Shown one piece after another: positions 1-6,800 of a stretch of DNA of 8,664 bases; within the stretch, counting starts at the first letter, position 1; each line of letters begins with the position of its first letter. Under the pieces are notes generated by a model. That model was not told the DNA's origin and searched no databases. It saw only the letters and a list, made by a program, of their open reading frames with translations. The stretch lies in NCBI GenBank assembly GCA_019308525.1, contig JAFDIC010000145.1:1-8664 (forward strand). Direction: 5' to 3'. The translations under genes were made by a program, and so were the position numbers. This DNA is from Deltaproteobacteria bacterium (lineage in GTDB: Bacteria; Desulfobacterota; DSM-4660; Desulfatiglandales; HGW-15).

Positions 1-1
1 C

Positions 2-529
2 CTGGGTGCATCGGTCCTTGGCTTCTTCTTGCTTCTCCAACTTGTCATTCTCCCGTTTTTTGAACAGAGGGAGCGCATCAGGCGTGGAATAGAGGTCAAG
101 GAAAAGGGCCTGGAAGAAATACTCAAGCTCAGGCAGGAATACCGTCTTTATAAGAGGAGTAACAGAACCCTGGAGCAGTTTCTCAGGCGCCGGGCCAGGA
201 ATTTTACCCTGTTTTCCTACCTGGAAAGGGCGGCCAGCAAGACTGACGTCAAGAGGCACATAAAGTACATGCGGCCTTCCACGTCAGATATGGCCGGCCC
301 TTACAGGGAGTCGGTAGTGGAGATGAAGCTTGAAGGCATCACCCTTGGAAAACTCGTTGAATACCTCTACCGCATTGAAAACCCCGTTGATGTCGTCAGC
401 GTGAGGAGGATCTCTATCAGGGAAGACAAGAATGAGCCGGGCTACCTGGACGTCGTGATGCAGGTGTTGACTTTCCTCCCCGGTGAGGACGCCAAGGGCG
501 GTGCAAAGAGGGTCAGGAGGGCGGGTTAG
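2..529 (+). CDS. gspM: Type II secretion system protein GspM (3' part; 5' end outside window)
   Basis: The reading frame is open from base 2 to the TAG at 527-529, so the start lies upstream of the window; the internal TTG at 29 falls inside the membrane segment and is not a credible start. The visible 175 residues begin in a hydrophobic stretch (LGFFLLLQLVILPFF, the end of a single N-terminal membrane helix). A charged, probably coiled-coil region rich in E, K and R follows (about visible residues 20-75), then a mixed alpha/beta domain ending near LTFLPGE that fits the ferredoxin-like periplasmic domain of GspM/PilO-type proteins. In the T2SS, GspM pairs with GspL in the inner-membrane platform. 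Its position just before gspN and gspC matches the usual L-M-N-C order. The C-terminal tail is basic (KRVRRAG). The assignment rests on architecture and context more than on a signature motif, because GspM sequences diverge strongly. Confidence 0.85.
   Translation: MGASVLGFFLLLQLVILPFFEQRERIRRGIEVKEKGLEEILKLRQEYRLYKRSNRTLEQFLRRRARNFTLFSYLERAASKTDVKRHIKYMRPSTSDMAGPYRESVVEMKLEGITLGKLVEYLYRIENPVDVVSVRRISIREDKNEPGYLDVVMQVLTFLPGEDAKGGAKRVRRAG
515..520 (+). promoter_or_regulatory. Shine-Dalgarno AGGAGG for gspN, inside the gspM end
   Basis: A perfect AGGAGG lies in the last codons of gspM, 15 bases before the gspN ATG at 536. The spacing is longer than usual, so its contribution is uncertain. The 6-base gap between the genes suggests that gspN is mainly translated by ribosomes finishing gspM. 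Confidence 0.45.
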
Positions 530-535
530 AGCCAA

Positions 536-1423
536 ATGAAGGGCAGGCACAAGAAATGGTTGGGTTATTGCCTTTACGGGATCGGCCTTACCCTCGCCCT
601 TTTGTACTATCGCTTTCCCTCTGAAGCGGTGCGGGATTTCCTTTTGGCCAAGGCCGGAAGCATGGCGCCCGGGATTCGTGTGTCGCTCGGGGAAGTCTCA
701 CCATCCCTGAGGTTCGGACTACGATTGAGGGATATCGAGATAGCCCAGAGGAGGGGAACTTCCTCACCGGCCCTAAGACTTGAGGAATTCTTCATTCGGC
801 CCGCAGTAAGGTCCTTTGTTCAAGGGCAATTGGAATGGTGTTTTGAGGGCTCTTTTTATGGAGGGGTCGTTAAAGGGTGCATCAGGCTGAATGGGGAGGG
901 TCTGGAGAAGTCTTTCGCGACGACGATTCTTTTGGAACATGTTGTCCTGGATCAAAAAAACCCCTTGGTGGGGCTTGCAGGGCGCCCCGTGGAAGGCACC
1001 CTCGGGGGCGAGATCTTCTACGAAGGCCCGCCGGGTCCTTGGGAGGGTGGAAGGGGGAAAGCGGACCTGGCAATCACGGGGGGCAGGTTTGAGCTGTTGA
1101 ACCCGGTCCTGGGCCTCGAGTCCATAGATTTTGGCGAGGTCCGCTTGAGGGCGACCCTCGATGATGGGAAGATCATGCTTGGCAGCCTTGACCTTAGAGG
1201 GAAACAAATGCATGGAACCATGTCCGGAGAGGTGTATTTGAACAGGGATATCATCCAGAGCCGTTTGAACCTGAAGGGCACCCTGGAGCCTTACAGCGGT
1301 TTTTTCAAGGAGATCAAGGCCTCTCCCAAATCCATGAGCCTGATCAAGAAACAGTTGAAGAAGGGCAAGCTGCCCTTCCTGATCCAGGGCACCATAGCGG
1401 AGCCGATCATAAGGTTTCTTTGA
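536..1423 (+). CDS. gspN: Type II secretion system protein GspN, long AsmA-like form
   Basis: This 295-residue protein has a short basic N-terminus, one membrane helix at about residues 8-25 (YCLYGIGLTLALLYY), and then a long periplasmic beta-rich region with repeated short strands and turns such as GLRLRDIEIA, GTLGGEIFYEG and HGTMSGEVYL. The C-terminal phrase LPFLIQGTIAEPIIRF (about 279-294) is typical of AsmA/GspN-like proteins, in which such a strand ends the repeat sheet. GspN is an accessory T2SS component, not essential in every system; its exact role is unsettled. Two cysteines, C102 and C115, lie in the periplasmic part and could form a disulfide. The ATG at 536 follows the gspM stop by 6 bases, and the gene ends directly against the gspC ATG. 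The family call is strong because it sits between gspM and gspC; the AsmA-like fold is inferred. Confidence 0.9.
   Translation: MKGRHKKWLGYCLYGIGLTLALLYYRFPSEAVRDFLLAKAGSMAPGIRVSLGEVSPSLRFGLRLRDIEIAQRRGTSSPALRLEEFFIRPAVRSFVQGQLEWCFEGSFYGGVVKGCIRLNGEGLEKSFATTILLEHVVLDQKNPLVGLAGRPVEGTLGGEIFYEGPPGPWEGGRGKADLAITGGRFELLNPVLGLESIDFGEVRLRATLDDGKIMLGSLDLRGKQMHGTMSGEVYLNRDIIQSRLNLKGTLEPYSGFFKEIKASPKSMSLIKKQLKKGKLPFLIQGTIAEPIIRFL
1410..1414 (+). promoter_or_regulatory. Shine-Dalgarno TAAGG for gspC
   Basis: TAAGG lies 9 bases before the ATG at 1424, within the last gspN codons. Because the gspN TGA (1421-1423) abuts the gspC ATG with no spacer, this site and the abutting stop together support the 1424 start. 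Confidence 0.5.
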
Positions 1424-2284
1424 ATGCTGAGGTTGATAACCAAATACTACCCGGGTCTCCTTGGCTTCGTCGCACTTTCTCTGGTGATCTATATCGGTGT
1501 GGACCTGTTCTACAGGATTGTCAGAGCCCGCCTGGCCCAGGAACGGCCCAAGACGGTAGTGACAAGTGAGGTGCCGGGAAAAAAGTACGCGAGGAGACCT
1601 CCCTTGCGTGAGTATGTGATAATAAAGGAGAGAAACCTTTTCGGTTCAAAGGAAAAGGCGGCAACGCCACCCGTCAAGGTAGCGGATATTGAAAAACTGG
1701 AGCCGACCTCCCTGAAGTTACAGTTACTGGGGACCGTGGTGGGGGATCGTGACAGCTCCGTGGCGGTCATCGAGGAAAAGGACAAAAGGAAGCAAGGTCT
1801 TTACAAAGTGGGGGACAGGGTTCAGAACGCCCTGGTAAAAATGATCCTGAGGGGTAAAGTCATTCTGAATGTGGGCGGGAAAGACCAGATCCTCATCATG
1901 GAGGATAGGTCAGGGGCAAAGGCACCGGGCAGGAGGGAGGCATCGATTCGACCCTCGGTCAGGGCCAGGACCATCACGGTGAGAAGGGCTGATCTACAGG
2001 AGGCCATGCAGAACGTCAATACCCTTCTGTCCCAGGTGAGGATAAGGCCCTATTTCAAGGATGGCAAGCCCGATGGCCTGGCACTCTCTCGGATAAGGCC
2101 CAATTCCTTCTTTTCAAGGCTGGGGTTGAGGGACGGTGACATCGTGCAGGGTGTAGACAACAGGCCCATCAAGAGCCCGGACGATATCCTTTCCCTGTAT
2201 GAACAACTCAAGACAGGATCAAGCCTTTCCCTCCAGATAACCCGTGGTGGAAGGCAGATGACAATAAACTACCAGTTGAGATGA
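1424..2284 (+). CDS. gspC: Type II secretion system protein GspC (HR plus PDZ domains)
   Basis: GspC is the bitopic inner-membrane protein that couples the secretion platform to the secretin. This 286-residue copy has a short cytoplasmic N-terminus and one membrane helix at about residues 11-30. A basic/proline linker leads to the family signature RNLFG (70-74). The homology region (HR) covers about 62-160, with the strands LKLQLLGTVVGDRDSSVAVIE and a GLYKVGDRV turn. A second linker leads to a C-terminal PDZ domain at about 190-286, containing GLALSRIRPNSFFSRLGLRDGDI and then VDNRPI. In known systems the HR domain contacts the GspD N0 domain, and the PDZ or its substitute helps with substrate or secretin selection. 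The length is normal for the family. The ATG touches the gspN stop, and the next gene starts 4 bases after this stop. Confidence 0.95.
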   Translation: MLRLITKYYPGLLGFVALSLVIYIGVDLFYRIVRARLAQERPKTVVTSEVPGKKYARRPPLREYVIIKERNLFGSKEKAATPPVKVADIEKLEPTSLKLQLLGTVVGDRDSSVAVIEEKDKRKQGLYKVGDRVQNALVKMILRGKVILNVGGKDQILIMEDRSGAKAPGRREASIRPSVRARTITVRRADLQEAMQNVNTLLSQVRIRPYFKDGKPDGLALSRIRPNSFFSRLGLRDGDIVQGVDNRPIKSPDDILSLYEQLKTGSSLSLQITRGGRQMTINYQLR

Positions 2285-2288
2285 GTCC

Positions 2289-3887
2289 ATGTACGAGGCC
2301 TTTTTCGGATTTAGAGAGAACCCTTTCAACCTGACCCCTGACCCGAGGTATCTCTATCTCAGTTCATACCATCGAGAAGCGCTGGATCATCTCCTTTACG
2401 GTATCAATGAGCGTAAGGGATTCATTGCCATCATAGGGGGCATCGGTACCGGCAAGACCACCCTTTGCAGGGCTCTCCTCAGCCGTCTGGATCCTGGTAC
2501 AAAGACCGCGCTCATATTGAACTCCTTCATCTCTGACCTTGAACTCTTGCAGATCATCAATGATGAGTTCGGTATCGAGGGTGTTGCGGGGGAGGGAAGC
2601 AAAAAGGAGTACATCGACAGGCTGAATTATTTCCTCCTGGAAAACTTCAGGCAAGGGGGCAATGCAGTGCTCTTGATCGACGAGGCCCAGAACCTTTCCC
2701 ACGCAGTTCTTGAGCAGGTCCGTATGCTCTCCAACCTGGAGACGGAGAGGGAAAAATTGTTGCAGATCGTCCTGGTAGGGCAATCCGAGCTCAAGGCCCT
2801 GCTCAATGCGCCTTCCATGAGGCAGTTGAACGAGAGAATCCTGGTTCGCTACGATCTGAAACCCCTGGATCCTGGCGATATCAAGGGTTATGTAGAGCAC
2901 CGCCTGGCGGTGGCGGGTGGGAGCGGGCAGCTCAAATTTTCTTCGGGTGCCTACAAGAGGGTTTACACCCATTCCCTGGGAAACCCCAGGAGGATAAATG
3001 CCCTCTGCGACAGGTCCCTCCTGATAGCATATGCACGGGAAAGGTTCGCCATAGACAAGGAGATTATCGACAGGGCCGAATGGGAATTGAAGGGCGAGAG
3101 GAGTGTTGAAGTTCCCGGAGTATCCAGGACCTGGAAGCGATTCGCGGCATATCCAGTCATGATTCTGGTGTTGATCCTGGTTGCAGGTTACGGGGGATGG
3201 AGTCTGAGGGATAAGTTCCCCCGGCCGCCTGTCAAAGGGGAAGGCCCGGTCTATGTTGGGACCATAAGGGATGATCGGCAAGAGAAGCTCGTAAAAGAGG
3301 TTCCTCCGCCTCAAGCAGAAAAAGAAGAGGCACCCAAGATTTTGCTGGACGAGACTTCGAGCATTGCCTTGCTGTTCTCTCTCTTCAGAGACGGTATGGG
3401 GATCGAGGGGGCGGTCCTGGAGGAGATCCAACCGGCCCTGGTCTACTTTGACATGCCGCCCGAGTACCACGTCCTGATGAAGAGACCCTTCAGGGTGAAG
3501 GGGCCGGCAGCACCAGCCGGAGGCCGCCTCCCGGGGTATCTCTTGGTCAAGGAGGTGAAGGAAGAAGGCGCGGTTGTCATAGATGCCGGGGGAAAGGAGA
3601 GATTTCTGGAAAGGACATTGCTCATGGAGGGCTGGGGAGGAGAGGTATCCTTTGTTTATCCATCCCGGTGGAGGAGTGCGTACCTCTCAAAAGGCTCCGA
3701 AGGTAGCAGGGTGATCTGGGTGCAGAACACACTCAAGCAAATGGGGTACATGGTGGAAGCCACGGGCCATTACGACGAAAAGACGGAGCGTGCCGTGAGA
3801 AGATTCCAGAGGGAATTCGGCCTGGGTGCCGATGGCATAGTCGGCCCCCGTACCAGTGCATTGTTATACCAGATGTCTGAGCCATGA
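2289..3887 (+). CDS. gspA: GspA/ExeA-type AAA+ ATPase with periplasmic peptidoglycan-binding domain
   Basis: The 532 residues have three parts. The cytoplasmic AAA+ ATPase (about 1-270) opens with the ExeA hallmark MYEAFFGFRENPFNLTPDP. It has Walker A GGIGTGKTT (50-58), Walker B VLLIDEAQ (127-134), a sensor-like LVGQSE (162-167) and a GNPRRIN (231-237) motif. One membrane helix follows at about 286-304. The periplasmic part holds a beta-rich region (about 350-460) and a C-terminal PG_binding_1 domain (about 469-526, with TLKQMGY, YDEKTERAVRRFQREFGL and ADGIVGPRT). In Aeromonas, ExeA with ExeB binds peptidoglycan and helps the ExeD secretin insert and multimerise; this copy probably does the same for the GspD encoded two genes on. 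MshM of the MSHA pilus is a related ATPase, but the peptidoglycan-binding tail and T2SS context favour GspA. The start at 2289 is 4 bases after gspC and has only a weak purine-rich site. Confidence 0.93.
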   Translation: MYEAFFGFRENPFNLTPDPRYLYLSSYHREALDHLLYGINERKGFIAIIGGIGTGKTTLCRALLSRLDPGTKTALILNSFISDLELLQIINDEFGIEGVAGEGSKKEYIDRLNYFLLENFRQGGNAVLLIDEAQNLSHAVLEQVRMLSNLETEREKLLQIVLVGQSELKALLNAPSMRQLNERILVRYDLKPLDPGDIKGYVEHRLAVAGGSGQLKFSSGAYKRVYTHSLGNPRRINALCDRSLLIAYARERFAIDKEIIDRAEWELKGERSVEVPGVSRTWKRFAAYPVMILVLILVAGYGGWSLRDKFPRPPVKGEGPVYVGTIRDDRQEKLVKEVPPPQAEKEEAPKILLDETSSIALLFSLFRDGMGIEGAVLEEIQPALVYFDMPPEYHVLMKRPFRVKGPAAPAGGRLPGYLLVKEVKEEGAVVIDAGGKERFLERTLLMEGWGGEVSFVYPSRWRSAYLSKGSEGSRVIWVQNTLKQMGYMVEATGHYDEKTERAVRRFQREFGLGADGIVGPRTSALLYQMSEP

Positions 3888-3894
3888 GAAGACC

Positions 3895-4578
3895 ATGAGT
3901 TACATCAACGAGGCATTAAAAAAGGTCCAGCAGGAAAAGGACATGCGAGGCATCAGATATGAGGCTATCCTGGCTCGAAGCGCACGGGAAAAGACCGCTT
4001 CACGGGGCAAGTCGGCCAGGAAAGGCTGCCTTATTGTCCTGCTTATTTTGCTTGCCTTTGCAGGGTTTTCATGGTTGGATTCCAGGTGGGAAGAGACACC
4101 ACAGTACCAGCAGGACCCAAGAATACGGGCAACCCTATCCCCGTCCAGGCCCCGAGAGGGAGTTTTGACCGTGGATGCAAGCTCCCTTTACGAGAAGGCC
4201 CGACAATATTACAGGGAGGGGAAGATCCGGGAGGCAAAGAGGCTCTACAAGGACCTTCTCCAGCAGGACCCGGGACATGTCGAGGCCTTGAATAACCTGG
4301 GCGTCATACATATGCAAACAGGGGACCTCACCTCTGCCCAGGAGGTCTTTGAAAAGGCCATACGTTTGAAACCGGGCTTTGTTGATCCTTTCTATAACAT
4401 GGCGTGCCTGTTCGCAGCCAAGGGAGAGACTGAGAGTAGCCTCTCATACCTCAAAAGGGCTATTTCCTTGAGTCCTGCCGTGAGGGGGTGGGCCAGGAAG
4501 GATCTGGACCTGGCAAACCTGAGGGGCCTGGAGGCCTTTGAAAAGATAGTCATGATCACACAACCTGATCAAGGATGA
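3895..4578 (+). CDS. Membrane-anchored TPR protein in the GspB position (GspB/MshN-like)
   Basis: I place the start at ATG 3895, giving 227 residues that begin MSYINEALKKVQQEKD, very like the N-terminus of GspB-type proteins. An upstream in-frame ATG at 3856 lies inside gspA and is unlikely. After the short cytoplasmic segment there is one membrane helix (about 45-61, CLIVLLILLAFAGFSWL), a proline-rich linker, and three TPR units at about 97-127, 130-162 and 164-196 (for example NNLGVIHMQTGDLTSAQEVF). A C-terminal stretch resembling the LxxLRxxxxFExI ending of many TPR arrays closes the protein. The TPRs would face the periplasm. By position directly after gspA it is probably the GspA partner and may scaffold GspD assembly. 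Canonical GspB has a different periplasmic domain, whereas MshN of the MSHA pilus pairs a TPR protein with the ExeA-like MshM. The exact function is not known from sequence. Confidence 0.85.
   Translation: MSYINEALKKVQQEKDMRGIRYEAILARSAREKTASRGKSARKGCLIVLLILLAFAGFSWLDSRWEETPQYQQDPRIRATLSPSRPREGVLTVDASSLYEKARQYYREGKIREAKRLYKDLLQQDPGHVEALNNLGVIHMQTGDLTSAQEVFEKAIRLKPGFVDPFYNMACLFAAKGETESSLSYLKRAISLSPAVRGWARKDLDLANLRGLEAFEKIVMITQPDQG
4571..4575 (+). promoter_or_regulatory. Shine-Dalgarno AAGGA supporting gspD start at 4584
   Basis: AAGGA ends 8 bases before the ATG at 4584, an ideal spacing. For the alternative ATG at 4575, which overlaps the upstream TGA as ATGA, the same site would be far too close. 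This favours 4584, though re-initiation at 4575 cannot be excluded. Confidence 0.5.
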
Positions 4579-4583
4579 TCTGT

Positions 4584-6668
4584 ATGAGTTCCGGGATGAA
4601 CTACAGGCCGAGTATAATGGGCTGGGCGGTTTTTCTGCTGTTCATGGGGGCGCTTATCCTCGTACCTCCGGCAAAGGGGGCTCGTGTCACCGGTGAAGAG
4701 GGTGTTACTCCTGCGACCCCTCAAGCCAATTCACCTTCACCAGCCAGGAGACCCCTGCCCGCAAAGAAGCAGGTAATCAGGCAAAAGAAAAAAGATCCCC
4801 GGCCAAGGGGTGTTGCGCCTGGGAAAAAGAGACGGGAAGAAAGGCCCAAGCAGGGCAAGAGATATGTCTCCATTGATTTTGATAACGTGGACATTACGCT
4901 CTTTATCAAGTTCATTGCCGAGCTGGCGGGAAAGAACTTCGTGGTAGACAAGGCCGTCAGGGGGAATGTCACCATAGTCTCACCCACAAAGATATCCGTG
5001 GAGGAGGCATACAAGGTATTCGAGTCAGTGCTGGAGGTGAACGGTTATACCACGGTTCCTGCCGGGAGGATCATCAAGGTAGTGCCTGCTGTTCAGGCAA
5101 GGTCCAAGGATGTAGAGACCATCAAGAAAAGAAGACCAATCAGCCCCCGGGACAAGGTGGTTACCCAACTGATTCCCCTGCGGTATGCAGACCCGAATGA
5201 CCTTAAGAAGCTCTTTGCTCCCCTGGTCTCCAAGAGCAGCATTATCGTTTCCTACCCGCCGACAGGGATGCTGATTGTGACCGATGTGCTCTCCAACATC
5301 AAGCGCCTGCTGGAGATCATTGAGGCGATAGACGTGGAAGGGATCGGTGAAGAGATATCCGTGATTCCCCTTGAGTATGCCTCGGCCCCCACCGTAGCAA
5401 AGACCTTGAACAGCGTTTTTCAGAGGAAGGTCATCAGGGGGAAGCGACCGGTCCCCGGCGTACCCACAATCAAGATCGTGGCCGATGAAAGGACCAATTC
5501 CCTGATCACCCTGGCATCCGAAGACGACACCAGGAGGATCAAGCAACTCATAAAGCTCCTGGACCTGGAGACTCCCAGGGTCGAAGGCGACATTCACGTC
5601 TATTACCTCCAGCACGCCAATGCGGAGGACCTGTCAAAGGTCCTGATGGCTCTCCCCACCAGGCAGCAAAAGCCGGCCAAAGGGAGGGCCCCTGTGGTTT
5701 CAAAGGATGTGCAGGTAGTGGCGGACAAGGCCACCAACTCCCTCGTCATTACAGCAAAGAAGGAGGACTACAAGATCCTTGAGGACGTGATAAGAAAGTT
5801 GGATATTTCGAGGAACATGGTCTACATAGAGGCCCTCATCATGGAGGTGGACACGGATAGCCAATTTGAGCTTGGTGTCCAGTGGCGGGCCGCTGAGACA
5901 ATAGGAAGCCATGAAGGACGCAACATCGCCGTGTTCAGTTCCCAGACGACCGCAGAGGGCCTCTTACCCCTGGCCGGGGGATTCTCCTTCGGGGTGCTGG
6001 GGGACGTGATTCAAATAGGGGGCATAGAGTTCCCCAGCATAGCCGCGCTCATAAAAGCCCTTCAGACCAGGACCGATATCAACATAGTGTCCACTCCTCA
6101 AATACTGACCACGGACAATGAAGAGGCCGAGATCAAGGTGGCCAAGGAGATTCCTTACATAACGAGCAGGGAGGAGACCACCTCCGGAAGGGCCTTCACC
6201 AATTTCGAATACAAGGATGTTGGAGTGGTCCTGAATATCACGCCCCAGATCAACCAGCAGAGATACGTCCGTCTCAAGCTGACTCAAGAGGTCTCGCAGG
6301 TCGTGGAAGAGGAGTCCAGGGAGGGGCTGCCCACCACCCTGAAGCGCATCGCCAAGACCACGTTGGTGGTCCAGGATGGTCAGACTGTAGTCATAGGGGG
6401 GCTTATCGATGAAATTTTTACCCAGGGGGAGACTAAGGTCCCATGCCTGGGTGATCTTACAGGGGTGGGCTGGCTTTTCAGGTCCAGGTCCGACAGGCGT
6501 TTCAAGACCAATCTTTATATCTTCCTGACACCCCATATCATAGCAACCCCCCTGGAAGCAGATGATTTCTACGAAAAGAAGAAAAAGGACATGGACAAGA
6601 TCCGCGAGGGCGCAATAAAGATGTATGGAAAGCCCGGGAGAGAAAGGGGAGAAGAGAGGGGCGAGTAG
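4584..6668 (+). CDS. gspD: Type II secretion system secretin GspD
   Basis: This is the outer-membrane channel of the T2SS. From ATG 4584 it has 694 residues; ATG 4575, overlapping the previous stop, would add three. A signal peptide (hydrophobic core about 13-27) with likely cleavage near AKGA (30-33) is followed by a Lys/Arg/Pro-rich linker (about 34-92). Domain N0 (about 93-168, starting YVSIDFDNVDITLFI) and the ring domains N1 (191-251), N2 (256-328) and N3 (335-408) come next, the latter two carrying the typical VADERTNSLI and VADKATNSLV strands. The secretin barrel (about 410-653) starts NMVYIEALIMEV, contains TDINIVSTPQILTTDNEEAEI and ends KTNLYIFLTPHII. The usual VPxLGDLPxxGxLF motif reads VPCLGDLTGVGWLF. 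No separate pilotin-binding S-domain is evident; the protein ends in a charged K/R/E tail whose last codons lie in the heptad repeat. Confidence 0.97.
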   Translation: MSSGMNYRPSIMGWAVFLLFMGALILVPPAKGARVTGEEGVTPATPQANSPSPARRPLPAKKQVIRQKKKDPRPRGVAPGKKRREERPKQGKRYVSIDFDNVDITLFIKFIAELAGKNFVVDKAVRGNVTIVSPTKISVEEAYKVFESVLEVNGYTTVPAGRIIKVVPAVQARSKDVETIKKRRPISPRDKVVTQLIPLRYADPNDLKKLFAPLVSKSSIIVSYPPTGMLIVTDVLSNIKRLLEIIEAIDVEGIGEEISVIPLEYASAPTVAKTLNSVFQRKVIRGKRPVPGVPTIKIVADERTNSLITLASEDDTRRIKQLIKLLDLETPRVEGDIHVYYLQHANAEDLSKVLMALPTRQQKPAKGRAPVVSKDVQVVADKATNSLVITAKKEDYKILEDVIRKLDISRNMVYIEALIMEVDTDSQFELGVQWRAAETIGSHEGRNIAVFSSQTTAEGLLPLAGGFSFGVLGDVIQIGGIEFPSIAALIKALQTRTDINIVSTPQILTTDNEEAEIKVAKEIPYITSREETTSGRAFTNFEYKDVGVVLNITPQINQQRYVRLKLTQEVSQVVEEESREGLPTTLKRIAKTTLVVQDGQTVVIGGLIDEIFTQGETKVPCLGDLTGVGWLFRSRSDRRFKTNLYIFLTPHIIATPLEADDFYEKKKKDMDKIREGAIKMYGKPGRERGEERGE

Positions 6669-6697
6669 TCAGGGGCGAGTAGTCAGAATCCAGAAGA

Positions 6698-6762
6698 CAG
6701 AATCCAGAATTCAGGAGCCAGGAGGCAGTATGAGGGATACCTTTCTTCAATTCTGGATTCTG
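6698..6762 (+). other. Hairpin A in the gspD-gspE gap (14-bp perfect arms)
   Basis: CAGAATCCAGAATT at 6698-6711 is the exact reverse complement of 6749-6762, with a 37-base loop that could pair further (with one mismatch and G-U pairs near the base of the loop). No run of T follows, so it is not a normal intrinsic terminator. It arises from facing blocks of the heptad repeat. Confidence 0.6.
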
Positions 6763-6800
6763 GCTCCTGACTACTGGATTCTTCCCTTAGGAGCCAGAAT
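6757..6800 (+). other. Hairpin B in the gspD-gspE gap (12-bp perfect arms)
   Basis: ATTCTGGCTCCT at 6757-6768 is the exact reverse complement of 6789-6800, with a 20-base loop. It shares 6757-6762 with hairpin A, so the two cannot form fully at once. It ends 39 bases before the gspE ATG. Confidence 0.6.

Noticed and set aside
29..31. TTG 29 as the start of gspM
   Set aside because: The frame is open to the window edge, and this codon lies inside the membrane helix; the true start is upstream and outside the window.
2364..3470. Long minus-strand open frame of 368 codons opposite gspA
   Set aside because: It lies wholly antisense to a clearly conserved gene, has no recognisable domain, and its composition is that of the opposite strand of a gene. 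A shadow frame.
3856..3894. ATG 3856 as the start of the TPR protein
   Set aside because: It would add 13 residues inside the gspA PG-binding domain. The conserved MSYI..EALKK opening begins at 3895.
6538..6750. Minus-strand 70-codon frame across the repeat
   Set aside because: Also repeat-derived (LLNSGFCLLDSDYS-like phrase), antisense to the gspD end, with no supporting ribosome site.
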